A stretch of 64,000 nt of DNA from Bacillus sp. CGMCC 1.16541 (GCF_003184905.1 NZ_QFRU01000004.1:62001-126000), one strand, 5' to 3'; positions 38,210-46,348 are shown, counted from the first letter of the stretch. Notes: generated by a model not told the origin, from the letters alone. A program made the numbers and translations.

Positions 38210-39067
38210 TTACATTGTATTAACGGCATCCATCAAATCATCCATGTTGCTGTGAACGTAAATGCTGGTTGTTTTCAGGCTGCTGTGCCCAAGTAGCTTC
38301 GAAATCTTGACCAAATGAACATCGTTTTTTACTAGCTTAGAAGCAAAGGAGTGGCGCAGGATATGTGCAGTCACGTTCTTTTTCCACCCCAATGCTAGAT
38401 TCGTATCCCTGAAAATCTTTGATACTCTAGTTTTAGAAAACATCCCCGTATTTCTAGTAGCAAAGAAATAGTCAGAATTCACCTTCCAGTTCTCCACATA
38501 ATCCACCAGCAACTCCTTCAATTTTGAATTAATTGGAACAAAGCGGTCTTTGTTGCCCTTTCCATGCCTAATATGAATTAGATTTTCTTCCAAATCTACA
38601 TCATCCACTTGAAGATTTAGGCACTCAGAAATCCGCATACCAGTGTAATAAAGCGTTTGTGCGACTAAACGTGCAAGGTCATGTTGAATGGCATTCACAA
38701 ATTGATTAACCTCCTCCTCAGAAAGATACTGACGCTCCTTTTGCTGGCATTTGATTGGCTCCAACCTTACTGTCACATTCTTGTCGCACCAATCACTCTT
38801 GTATGCATAGCCGAAGAATGACCGCATGCTCCCTAACACACGTTTCCTGCTAATGGGTTGGTGACCTTTAACTTCCTTTAGATAATAAAGATACTCCTCA
38901 ACATCTTCTTGTGTAATGTCCTCCAAATAAACTGGACTGTTGTATTTCTCTTCAAGATAACGATTCAATAGTGATAAATCTTCACGATATGCTTTAATGG
39001 TAACTGGACTCCGCTCAATATTCCCTTGGTACCTCCCAAACAGTTCGACTGATTCCATGAATAACAT
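38210..39067 (-). CDS. Tyrosine recombinase A (element left side)
   Basis: A 285-residue phage-integrase family protein. N-terminal SAM-like core-binding domain (about 5-85), then the catalytic domain with Arg in YYTGMRISECL (about 168), HILRHSFASKL (His-x-x-Arg, about 238), LGHSSLKTT (about 262) and the nucleophile Tyr in SIYVHSNMDD (about 272). All catalytic residues are present. It is followed by the 258-residue protein and preceded by the inverted GTCAGTAGC repeat. Likely cuts and joins the element ends, alone or with the second recombinase at 43959-44828. Confidence 0.93.
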   Translation of the reverse strand: MLFMESVELFGRYQGNIERSPVTIKAYREDLSLLNRYLEEKYNSPVYLEDITQEDVEEYLYYLKEVKGHQPISRKRVLGSMRSFFGYAYKSDWCDKNVTVRLEPIKCQQKERQYLSEEEVNQFVNAIQHDLARLVAQTLYYTGMRISECLNLQVDDVDLEENLIHIRHGKGNKDRFVPINSKLKELLVDYVENWKVNSDYFFATRNTGMFSKTRVSKIFRDTNLALGWKKNVTAHILRHSFASKLVKNDVHLVKISKLLGHSSLKTTSIYVHSNMDDLMDAVNTM

Positions 39068-39151
39068 GCCAATATCCCCTTTCTAATTCATACAAGGTAA
39101 TAATATAATTTTGGATTCTTGTTTTGATTCGGGTAGGAAGTGCCTCCAATA

Positions 39152-39195
39152 GCGTCAGTAGCAACCCTTCTTTCGCTACTGACACTACTGTTGGT
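39152..39195. repeat. Inverted GTCAGTAGC repeat with GCGTCAGTAG motif
   Basis: GTCAGTAGC (39154-39162) and GCTACTGAC (39175-39183) form a perfect 9-base inverted repeat in the gap upstream of recombinase A. The 10-base GCGTCAGTAG also occurs in the gaps at 41811-41820 and 43404-43413 and, inverted, inside the gene at 37626-37635. Suggests binding sites for an element protein. Confidence 0.65.
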
Positions 39196-39207
39196 ACAAA
39201 GGAATGA

Positions 39208-40716
39208 TTACCATCCCGCAAATTCATCGTAATCTTCCGACAGTTCAATGTCTGTGGCTTCATTTGAATCGGTTCCCGTCAGTTTCAATGTTCCTTGTTG
39301 TGGACGAATTGGAACAACATTACCGCTAGACCTTTGAATGGAAATCTTTTTCGAATCCCCTGCATGTCGGATGTCGAATGTAATCCCCACATCCTCCAAA
39401 TTGGACTTCACTTCTTTTAGCCTTCTGCTCAAAATGTGAGCCGCTTTCGGGAATGATTTTAGATTGGTATTAATTTTTTCTTGGAAGGCTACTCGTTCAA
39501 GTTCATTCAACAAACTTGCGACAGAACCCGACCATGAGTGATTTTCTCTTATTAGGGCAACAACCGCTGCCGCAACTGGATGTGAGGAAATGGCTTCTTC
39601 GTTCGATTGATTACGATTTCTGCGATAGGCTTGTAAAAACCGTTCTCCTCCAAACCCTATGACTTCTGCAATGGCATAGCCCCATCGGGTGAAATCTGCC
39701 ATACGTGGAAGCTTGTCTAACTTTACATTCGGGTAGATTGCCATTGCCTTTGCCAAAACCTGCAAAGCCCCTCCGATTATGCTTCCTCTGTCTTTTTCGA
39801 ATGCCTCCCATACTTCACGTTCTTCTTTTCGTTCATTTTCTGGAATACGGTCAAGTTCAATGATAATGGAACGGTCAATCAAATCCGCTCTTGTAACGAC
39901 TACATTGATACCTGTCAATCCAACACATCTTCGGAGGTCGAGTATCGTTTCATCCTCGTCTGTAAACAATGTTCGCTTACTAAATCCCCCGCCTGTAGAA
40001 GCAATACATAATAGGTCGCTTTTTTCAGCCGACAACCCATCCAAATTGTCAAAAGAAGGCATGTAATTGTTAGACAATGAAAGCGCCAGGTCTTGCATAC
40101 CGTTTGGCATTGTTAACAAATCTTGTACGGCAGGGTCAACTACTTGTCTAGTCAATCGCATAGAGGTGGATTTAGACGCTCCCTTTTCTCCACTGAATAC
40201 GAGTACAGCATGCGGAATACTCGGAATAAGGCACGTCACAATATAAATGAGATAAAGAATTTGGTCATCTTCATTTTTGATTCGTATGTGATTTAGTAAT
40301 AGCTTCAAGTCACCAGCGAAATCAGGCAAAGCTTGTGCTTTCGTATTCTTGTTGCGAGTAAACAGAATTGGAGGTTCATTCAATACTTGGCATTCATTCG
40401 GTTCAATCTTCACTACACTCCAATCTTCATTCGCTAGGTCATAATAAAAGACACCATCTTTTTCTGCTACTCGTAACTGCAGGCGATGTTCATCCCCATC
40501 AAAGGCAGCTTTCATTTCCACGACACCTAGTGCTTGATTCATGGCATCACTGCTCGGTGCTTTTTTCGTAGCATCATAGTATTGCTTCGTTAGCCACATT
40601 TTGAATTTCTTACTTTTCACTTTTAACACTTCTTTATGACCATTGATGGTTACCCCAGCAAAAGCTTCACCCAAATCATTTTGAAAGAACTCGGCTTCAT
40701 CACTTACCCGCAACAA
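39208..40716 (-). CDS. SF3/AAA-like replicative helicase (C-terminal half of a split primase-helicase)
   Basis: Walker A FSGEKGASKST (about 172) and ITGINVVVTRADLIDRS-like segments mark a P-loop ATPase of the kind that follows primases in plasmids, phages and integrative elements. The first usable codon is a TTG at 40716, but homology-like sequence (SQADILLRVSDEAEFF) begins further upstream and the frame is open right back to the primase stop: the two are in the same frame with only one TGA (40765-40767) between them. So this is either the second half of a fusion broken by a nonsense mutation, or is reached by read-through or reinitiation. Start is therefore uncertain. Confidence 0.8.
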   Translation of the reverse strand: MLRVSDEAEFFQNDLGEAFAGVTINGHKEVLKVKSKKFKMWLTKQYYDATKKAPSSDAMNQALGVVEMKAAFDGDEHRLQLRVAEKDGVFYYDLANEDWSVVKIEPNECQVLNEPPILFTRNKNTKAQALPDFAGDLKLLLNHIRIKNEDDQILYLIYIVTCLIPSIPHAVLVFSGEKGASKSTSMRLTRQVVDPAVQDLLTMPNGMQDLALSLSNNYMPSFDNLDGLSAEKSDLLCIASTGGGFSKRTLFTDEDETILDLRRCVGLTGINVVVTRADLIDRSIIIELDRIPENERKEEREVWEAFEKDRGSIIGGALQVLAKAMAIYPNVKLDKLPRMADFTRWGYAIAEVIGFGGERFLQAYRRNRNQSNEEAISSHPVAAAVVALIRENHSWSGSVASLLNELERVAFQEKINTNLKSFPKAAHILSRRLKEVKSNLEDVGITFDIRHAGDSKKISIQRSSGNVVPIRPQQGTLKLTGTDSNEATDIELSEDYDEFAGW

Positions 40717-40764
40717 AATGTCTGCTTGTGATTCACCCTTTGATTTTTCTTGAGATAAAGGTTC

Positions 40765-41772
40765 TCAGCTTGGGTCAAGTTTCTTCCGTAATGTCTGCCA
40801 GCTTTCTTCCGAACAACTATTATGGTGGCAACCTGCGGCAATCCCTCCATTTTCAAATCGAATGATGAACGCACTTTTATTCGTATGATTCTCATTCCAA
40901 GGGCAAGTTGACAATACATACTTTGTTGCACCTTTTTGCCATGGGGCAGAAAAAGATACATCCAATTCATGTTGTTCAATGAATTCCTCTAGATTGAATC
41001 CTGTTTCTGTGTTGCTCTTTTTGGAAGATGATTTCCCTTTGGTCTGCATCGTTGGGCATAAATCTGCTAATGTCTTCAGCTGTTCTACTGATACTTCTTT
41101 TAGCTCTTCTGGATATGTCAAAATTTTGGATAGCCGATGTGGTCGTTCTTCTGTATGGTCACCTTTGCAAGCCATCGTTCCATAAAGCTTCCAAATGCGA
41201 GCCGCATTATATACACTTCTATCGACATTGACCGATTCATTACTAAATTGGAAGTCCAATGCTTCCAATGCCTGTTTGACAAGCATTGTACTTTCATCAT
41301 CGTTTAGAAGGTCAATAGGGTATAATAGATGGGCACCGTTACCACTGTCGGCAAAAATAGGTTCACTCCAGCCCCTTTCCGACAAAAACTGATGCACTTC
41401 TTTTGCCATTGTCAGTGCGGCTTGGTGTTCTTCATTAGTTGATGAAATACCTGATGGACGTACAGGGTCAAAATCTATTGGAAGCCAACGTCTGCATTCA
41501 ATGTCAGCATCGGCGGTTGTATTTTTTGCTCGTTGCACAATACGATTTGCCGCTCTTGAAAGCAAATCGGGCTTTACTGGATTTAATGTGAAATAGATTG
41601 CTGGAACCTTCCCATCATATTCCGCTACAACATCCGCTAACCTTTGGTAATCATCAAAATAGCCGCTAATTGCACCTCTTTGCGCTTTTAAGATGCGCAC
41701 TTCCGATACCTCTCCATCTGATTTAATAATAGAAAGCGATTCTTCCGTTGTTCTAACTTCTGTGTGTGTCAT
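40765..41772 (-). CDS. AEP-type primase domain protein (N-terminal half of a split primase-helicase)
   Basis: A 335-residue protein with the archaeo-eukaryotic primase motifs: LPIDFDPVRPSG (about 92, acidic motif I), ADSGNGAHLLYPID (about 132, motif II with His) and VDRSVYNAARIWKLYGT (about 175, motif III). The end has a zinc-ribbon-like set (CPWNENHTNKSAF, GIAAGCHHNSC, about 290-320). It would prime replication of the excised element. It ends at a TGA in the same frame as the helicase that follows; most relatives I know have primase and helicase in one chain. Confidence 0.82.
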   Translation of the reverse strand: MTHTEVRTTEESLSIIKSDGEVSEVRILKAQRGAISGYFDDYQRLADVVAEYDGKVPAIYFTLNPVKPDLLSRAANRIVQRAKNTTADADIECRRWLPIDFDPVRPSGISSTNEEHQAALTMAKEVHQFLSERGWSEPIFADSGNGAHLLYPIDLLNDDESTMLVKQALEALDFQFSNESVNVDRSVYNAARIWKLYGTMACKGDHTEERPHRLSKILTYPEELKEVSVEQLKTLADLCPTMQTKGKSSSKKSNTETGFNLEEFIEQHELDVSFSAPWQKGATKYVLSTCPWNENHTNKSAFIIRFENGGIAAGCHHNSCSEESWQTLRKKLDPS

Positions 41773-41873
41773 TCTAGTAGTCTCCTTTTTGTCTTTTTTT
41801 GTCTCATGTAGCGTCAGTAGGGACTATAGGAACTCTGGTCACTATAGTCGGTACTGTTGCTTTGTTAGGGTGA

Positions 41874-42344
41874 TTACATGTCATCAAAGTCGATGTCATC
41901 AACATTGAACAATTCATCCATCATTTCACTATCTTCTTCATTCGATGGCTTAACTGGAATGCTAGTTGCTCTTTTCTGGATTCTGACAATATTGCTATAA
42001 ACAACATTGTCACGTTCCACGTTTTCAATCGTAGCTGTCACATTCATACCGACCAGTGAATTAATATCTAGTTCTTCACCCATAGCTGGAACTTTATCTA
42101 GGTCATGTAGCATTTTCATAAACTTTCCTTTTGGTGACCATGTAATGGTTGGTGCATAAAACAAGTAGACTAGGTCACCGTTCGGTTTAATAAATTCTAC
42201 TTTAAGATTAAGCGCATCCCGCTTACCTGAAGCGTGATAGATACTATCAAACTCTTTAATTTCCACCGAAAAGATTTTCCCCTTTTGTGCCCCTTCATCT
42301 AAAACATTCTTGTTAGACGGACGAACTAATTTTGATTTATTCAT
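41874..42344 (-). CDS. Putative single-strand DNA-binding protein of the element
   Basis: A 156-residue protein without a motif I can name with certainty. It is beta-rich in the middle (IFSVEIKEFDSIYHASG, ALNLKVEFIKPNGDLVYLFY, MNVTATIENVERDNVVYSNI), which suits an OB fold, and ends in a very acidic tail (EEDSEMMDELFNVDDIDFDDM split here) like the protein-recruiting tail of SSB. It lies immediately upstream of the primase gene. SSB-like function is inferred from these features and context. Confidence 0.6.
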   Translation of the reverse strand: MNKSKLVRPSNKNVLDEGAQKGKIFSVEIKEFDSIYHASGKRDALNLKVEFIKPNGDLVYLFYAPTITWSPKGKFMKMLHDLDKVPAMGEELDINSLVGMNVTATIENVERDNVVYSNIVRIQKRATSIPVKPSNEEDSEMMDELFNVDDIDFDDM

Positions 42345-42521
42345 TTTTAATGAACCTCCATTTGCTATTAACTAATTGATTAGCCTTTTTCAGTACTAAC
42401 CCTTCACACGTTTATTTTAATTGCAAACAATAACAAAAAGTGGGACACAAAACAGAGCAATTTTGTCTCAAAAATTGAATGGATTAAGCTTGACAACTTT
42501 TGAGTTATTGGACTTCCTAAC

Positions 42522-42557
42522 AAAAAAAAGAAACAGACAATCATCAACTGTCTGTTC
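42522..42557 (-). terminator. Terminator of the 268-residue gene
   Basis: AACAGACA / TGTCTGTT stem (42532-42539, 42549-42556) with TCTTTTTTTT after it on the minus strand; overlaps the gene's stop. Confidence 0.88.
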
Positions 42558-43350
42558 CATCCGTATTTTTTAGATATGTATCCACATCTCTTCTAATCAT
42601 TTCACTTATGACTTCTTCTAATAGGTTGTGGTCTTTTCCTTCCAAAACCTTTTGAACATCTAACCCTTTTTCGTTTGCAATCGCAATCATCTTTTTCTTG
42701 AATATCTCTCCCCTTAGGTCTGTATGTACATTTGCTCTCCATGTATTCATATGCGATGAATCTCTCAGTAATGAAAGATATTCCGTTGCCCGTTGCTCCC
42801 GTATAGAAAAGAGTTCTAAATCGATAAGAAGATTAATGTCTTGTTGCACTAACTGCTCTATCTCATCTTGTAATTGATAGAAGCGGTTCTCGCTATTAAC
42901 CCGCTCAAGCAATAACTTATGTAATGGTAGTTCAGGATTTGCTTCAAATCCTTCTTTGAATAATTTAATTAACAATTCATATTCCTTTGCAGTTAATGTT
43001 TCTCCTGCTGCCATTCTTGCAAATAGTTCTTGTCCTTGCCCCGACTGTTCATTTTTTACCAAGTTGTACAAATTTCTCGTTATTATAACAAACGAATCCT
43101 TTTCATCTTGTGGAATTCGTTTGTTACTTTCGATGTTCCCCGTTATGTTTCTCATCACTTGGACTATTCGCTGTACAGCTTTATATTCAGCATCAAAATT
43201 ATAATCGTCTTTTTTTACTCCTGTTATTTTAGGGACAAGTTCCCTAAGGGAATAGGACTGCTTTGTTTTCTCTTTTTTACTATTCTTACGCTTATGCTGC
43301 TCCTTTTTCATTTTTCCTGACCAACCTTCATTATTCGTTTTCTTTATCAT
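42544..43350 (-). CDS. Unknown helical element protein
   Basis: A 268-residue protein with a very basic Lys-rich N-terminus (KMKKEQHKRKNSKKEKTK) followed by a long, mainly helical, charged body. No family recognised. The ATG at 43350 has a weak ribosome site and the ATG about 13 codons later (MKKEQHKRK) is an alternative. It has its own terminator and a GCGTCAGTAG motif 54 bases upstream, which may be an operator. Basic N-terminus suggests nucleic-acid binding, no more. Confidence 0.65.
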   Translation of the reverse strand: MIKKTNNEGWSGKMKKEQHKRKNSKKEKTKQSYSLRELVPKITGVKKDDYNFDAEYKAVQRIVQVMRNITGNIESNKRIPQDEKDSFVIITRNLYNLVKNEQSGQGQELFARMAAGETLTAKEYELLIKLFKEGFEANPELPLHKLLLERVNSENRFYQLQDEIEQLVQQDINLLIDLELFSIREQRATEYLSLLRDSSHMNTWRANVHTDLRGEIFKKKMIAIANEKGLDVQKVLEGKDHNLLEEVISEMIRRDVDTYLKNTDGTDS

Positions 43351-43403
43351 ATCATTCTTAGCAGAAAATTAAGAAATAGGATTTCACAAGCTTTACTAGA
43401 ATA

Positions 43404-43418
43404 GCGTCAGTAGCGTCA
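43404..43418. repeat. GCGTCAGTAGCGTCA motif
   Basis: Longest copy of the element's recurring motif, upstream of the 268-residue gene; a nearby GTTGCTAC (43422-43429) could pair with GTAGC. The same 15 bases occur inverted inside the 258-residue gene at 37622-37636. Confidence 0.6.
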
Positions 43419-43471
43419 AACTGTTGCTACTTACACTTCTGACCCTTCATTAGGAATTCAAATTGAATTGC

Positions 43472-43507
43472 CAAAAAAAAAACAAGAACCACAACGGATT
43501 CTTGTTC
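43472..43507 (-). terminator. Terminator after the 30-residue frame
   Basis: AACAAGAACC / GGATTCTTGTT stem followed on the minus strand by ten T. Confidence 0.88.
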
Positions 43508-43532
43508 ATTCGTTTGTACAAATGTGACTCAT

Positions 43533-43625
43533 TTATTTTCTATTTTTCTTAGACAGTTCTTCTAAAGCAATCGTAAGAATAGCACATACTACTTTTTTAA
43601 TGATAAGAACTTGCTTAGTATCCAT
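43533..43625 (-). CDS. Small 30-residue protein
   Basis: MDTKQVLIIKKVVCAILTIA followed by LEELSKKNRK. It starts 14 bases after the stop of the DUF960-like gene with a good ribosome site (GAGGTG, 6 bases before ATG) and ends 26 bases before a terminator stem, so it is placed as a real last gene of that unit. A short hydrophobic segment between basic ends suggests a membrane-associated or toxin-like peptide, which is conjecture. Confidence 0.5.
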   Translation of the reverse strand: MDTKQVLIIKKVVCAILTIALEELSKKNRK

Positions 43626-43639
43626 CTTTTTCACCTCAA

Positions 43640-43945
43640 TCAGTATTCATTAGGAAACAGCATGATACAATGGGAACCATCATCAATAATCCAAATGGTT
43701 GTATCAATAGGTTGACTTTCTTTGAGGTCTAATCGGACTACCATTTCCATTGGCGGCTGTTCCTGCTTGTTGGTAATCATTTGCATATCACTGATTCTTT
43801 GAAGATGAAACATTTGTAAATAGTCTAATGGTTCTTGATTGTTCCTTTGGTTGTCTATTATCGTCCAAAGAAGTACTTGTATTTCAACACTCACGTTAGA
43901 TGCTATTTGGCGTGTTGCGTATCTTGGCTTTTCTTTTTCAAACAT
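43640..43945 (-). CDS. DUF960-like protein
   Basis: A 101-residue protein from the ATG at 43943-43945 (GGTGG upstream). RYATRQIASNVSVEIQVLLW, NQEPLDYLQMFHL and MITNKQEQPPMEM resemble the DUF960 family, which I know from mobile elements of Firmicutes, including staphylococcal cassette chromosomes. Function unknown. It begins 13 bases after the end of recombinase B, suggesting co-transcription with it. Confidence 0.7.
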   Translation of the reverse strand: MFEKEKPRYATRQIASNVSVEIQVLLWTIIDNQRNNQEPLDYLQMFHLQRISDMQMITNKQEQPPMEMVVRLDLKESQPIDTTIWIIDDGSHCIMLFPNEY

Positions 43946-43958
43946 TTTTCCACCATCC

Positions 43959-44828
43959 TTATAGTAGATTAACCGCATCCATCTTCTCTTGCTTGGTTGT
44001 TTGGATGTAGAACCTTGCTGTCATACTTACAGTGGAATGCCCTGCCAGCTTGCTTACGGTTGTAAGGTCTACACCCTTTTTCAATAGCCTTGTACAAAAT
44101 GTATGACGAAACAAATGAGGATGTAATTTAAACCCTAGTTCCTTTGAAATCTTTGCTAACCAATCCCTTACAGCATCACGATGCATTTTTTCTGCTCGCT
44201 GGCTTACTAATAGATAGTCGCTATGACGGAAATTAGACTCAGAACGCTCTTCCTTCATGTAGTCCCTTACTAATTGAAGCACATCCTGTCTAAGCCCGAT
44301 TTCACGTCTCTTTCCGCCTTTTCCAATCACCGTCAATTGATTCGTTAGAAAATCAATGTCTGTAATCTTGATTCCGACTAGTTCGCTAACCCTTACACCC
44401 GTATAAAGCAGTAAATATACAATCAGCTTGTTACGAACGCTTACCTTGTTTCTGTTTTCAACATAGAAAAGTAACTGTTCCACCTGTTCATCTGATAAAG
44501 CTTCCACATTGTCCTCACTGCCAGCGGCAATTTTAATTCTATCTCGCTTCAACTGGATGAATGATTTACTTATAATTCCTTTGGTTCTTAGAAAATCGTT
44601 GTAAACTTTTAGGCTATTAATCTTTTTGTTAATCGTTGAAACAGCATAGCCCTCCTTCATCAAATGTTCCTTGTACCTAACAAATGAGAAGCGGGATAGG
44701 ACTGGAATATCCTTCAATTTCTCTTGCAAATATGATTGGAACCCTTTCACATCATTTACATAGGACTCGATTGTTTTAGCTGCTTTGCCCTCTGCAAATA
44801 GCCATTGCTTAAACTCAGCTATTTCCAA
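43959..44828 (-). CDS. Tyrosine recombinase B (element right side)
   Basis: A 289-residue integrase-family protein: core-binding domain (about 3-85; FKQWLFAEGKAAKTIESYV), catalytic Arg in LLYTGVRVSELVG (about 152), Lys in VIGKGGKRREIG (about 175), HPHLFRHTFCTRLL (about 238), GHSTVSMTARFY with the nucleophile Tyr in RFYIQTT (about 275). All residues are present. It is only distantly similar to recombinase A, so the element has two different recombinases. Being first of the element's main gene run and next to a strong terminator, it may be expressed independently. Confidence 0.93.
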   Translation of the reverse strand: MEIAEFKQWLFAEGKAAKTIESYVNDVKGFQSYLQEKLKDIPVLSRFSFVRYKEHLMKEGYAVSTINKKINSLKVYNDFLRTKGIISKSFIQLKRDRIKIAAGSEDNVEALSDEQVEQLLFYVENRNKVSVRNKLIVYLLLYTGVRVSELVGIKITDIDFLTNQLTVIGKGGKRREIGLRQDVLQLVRDYMKEERSESNFRHSDYLLVSQRAEKMHRDAVRDWLAKISKELGFKLHPHLFRHTFCTRLLKKGVDLTTVSKLAGHSTVSMTARFYIQTTKQEKMDAVNLL

Positions 44829-44852
44829 GATTGATTCACCTCCAAAAATGAA

Positions 44853-44894
44853 AAAAGGCTATTGATGTACGCAGTTATACACCAATAGCCTTTT
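44853..44894. terminator. Bidirectional terminator between element genes and the hag2-linked genes
   Basis: Perfect 12-base inverted repeat AAAAGGCTATTG / CAATAGCCTTTT (44853-44864, 44883-44894) with T-rich flanks. Ends transcripts coming from the hag2 side before recombinase B. Confidence 0.88.
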
Positions 44895-45079
44895 ACGTTT
44901 TCTTTTTATTCATTTTCCAGTCCCTTTCTAGTCCGCTCACGACAGTTATATAATAATGTCGGCAGTTTTTTCATACAGATACCATTCCATTTCTTTGTCA
45001 CTCATACATTCTGCAAAACATGATTTTATTCCTTTTAGTTTTGTCGTAAGATTGCAGTAAGAAATGTCGTGAATCCCAT

Positions 45080-45379
45080 TTAGTCAGCATAAATCTCATA
45101 AGCAATTTGTTCCCCATTCTTTATCCATACTTCGTACAACTTCTTTCTCGTTTCCTCTTCCAATACATAACCAGCAATCCACTCGTACCCTTTATCATCC
45201 ACATACGAAAGTGTTTCAATGAGCAATGGGTTAGGTAGCTTTTCTAAGTGTGCCGCTGGAATGAGCAAATCATCCAGTTCTTCATGATAGAAATCATAGG
45301 CTTCATAACCTACCTCCTCTCTTTTGACATGGATATTAAACGTCTTTTTCATTGTTCCTATAAACCAGTCTAAATGCAT
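45080..45379 (-). CDS. Unknown 99-residue protein
   Basis: Start ATG at 45377-45379 with AAGGAGGAG ahead of it. The acidic sequence (MHLDWFIGTMKKTFNIHVK, EAYDFYHEELDDLLIPAAHL, GYEWIAGYVLEEETRKKLYE) has no motif I know. Second gene after hag2, read in the same direction, 135 bases after the 93-residue gene. Carried in the element but not obviously part of its mobility functions. Confidence 0.68.
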   Translation of the reverse strand: MHLDWFIGTMKKTFNIHVKREEVGYEAYDFYHEELDDLLIPAAHLEKLPNPLLIETLSYVDDKGYEWIAGYVLEEETRKKLYEVWIKNGEQIAYEIYAD

Positions 45380-45513
45380 TATCTTTTCTCCTCCTTCAAT
45401 TGAAAAAGGACTTCCCTCCGAAGAGAGAAGCCCAGTTTGACGAACATCCTGTACATAAATGCTCAATATTATGATATATGCTTATTTTTTCTAATCATTT
45501 TTATGAGTAATGA

Positions 45514-45795
45514 TTACAGGAATTTAATTTCAATATAGTTTTTTTCATACATTACAGTTTTATCACCTTCAATAATAAGCGGACTTCCAAAAGGATAGAT
45601 TATCTTAACTGTAGGAACATGGTTCATCATATCTATTTTCTTCTCCACAAAGGTAACGTACTGATTTATATCCAGAGTAAGATTAAACGTCTCAGTTGGT
45701 TTGCGTATAACCAAGTCCTCAATTACACCAATCTCAATTCTTACCTTTTCCTGTGAATTACTCGGAAAACTTCGAATTAGCTCTGTATGAAGCAT
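45514..45795 (-). CDS. Unknown 93-residue protein directly after hag2
   Basis: Start ATG at 45793-45795 with AGGAGG 8 bases before it. The protein is rich in beta-type residues (KVRIEIGVIEDLVIRK, VPTVKIIYPFGSPLIIEGD, VMYEKNYIEIKFL) with no recognised domain. It begins 19 bases after the hag2 terminator stem, so it would be expressed by read-through of the flagellin transcript. It has no counterpart after hag1. Confidence 0.68.
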   Translation of the reverse strand: MLHTELIRSFPSNSQEKVRIEIGVIEDLVIRKPTETFNLTLDINQYVTFVEKKIDMMNHVPTVKIIYPFGSPLIIEGDKTVMYEKNYIEIKFL

Positions 45796-45813
45796 AAAAT
45801 CTAAACCTCCTAT

Positions 45814-45845
45814 TAAAAAGAGACCCTAGCAATGCTAGAGTCCCT
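45814..45845 (-). terminator. Terminator of hag2
   Basis: GACCCTAGC / GCTAGAGTC stem around AAT followed by CTCTTTTTAAT on the minus strand; related in sequence to the hag1 terminator. Confidence 0.88.
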
Positions 45846-45861
45846 GATTTGCTTAATAATA

Positions 45862-45906
45862 TTAACGAAGAAGTTGTAGAACTCCTTGTGGTTGTTGGTT
45901 CGCTTG
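45862..45906 (-). CDS. hag: hag2 exon 3 (flagellin C-terminus)
   Basis: QANQQPQGVLQLLR plus TAA, directly after the terminal G (45907) of intron 2. Joined to exons 1 and 2 it completes a 371-residue flagellin (334 + 23 + 14 residues). Confidence 0.88.
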   Translation of the reverse strand, partial: QANQQPQGVLQLLR

Positions 45907-46279
45907 CTTTGCGACTGCATCTTTCGATTACAGAATAGACTATATCTTCATCCATGTTTGTCATGGAGCTGGGCACTTCGAACAGCTTGTGCTGCCCTAC
46001 GAGATTCATAGTCATAGCTTTCGCCTTAGACCGTATTCTCTAGTCGTTGAACCTTCTCCAGAGTTTCCTCACAGGAGCTTGGCTGCTGATTATCCATTGT
46101 TTCATCTTCACCATTTTCATACCTTCACGCTGACCGTTTCCGGTTACGTTGTGGTTGATGAAGCTTTAGGAAGTTCCAGCAATTCACCCAGTTATCCTCT
46201 TATCCGTTACCAGATAAGACGCCCTTCTAATCAATTATCTCAAGAGTTGTAATACTCCGTGAGGCATTTGATTTGATTG
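45907..46279 (-). ncRNA. Group I intron 2 of hag2
   Basis: 373 bases, same length and insertion point as hag1 intron 2 (after GCT, before CAAGCG). The P, Q, R and S core elements are conserved. Stem CTTATC / GATAAG (46199-46204, 46213-46218) replaces CTAGCT / AGCTAG of hag1, and GAG-TTTC-CTC (46061-46070) replaces TCC-TTTC-GGA: paired changes that keep both helices. The first 42 bases encode QSNQMPHGVLQLLR and a stop (46235-46237); this segment can pair with the sequence around the stop to extend P1 (11 of 13 positions). Confidence 0.9.
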
Positions 46280-46348
46280 AGCCAACATCGCTTGTGCTGC
46301 TTGAGAAAGAATAGAATTCTTAGTTTGTTCCATCATTTCTTTCGCCAT
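46280..46348 (-). CDS. hag: hag2 exon 2
   Basis: MAKEMMEQTKNSILSQAAQ then AMLA (23 codons), between the terminal G of intron 1 (46349) and the first base of intron 2 (46279). Confidence 0.88.

Noticed and set aside
37205-45800. Prophage
   Set aside because: No capsid, portal, terminase, tail or lysis genes; recombinases plus primase-helicase fit an integrative element better.
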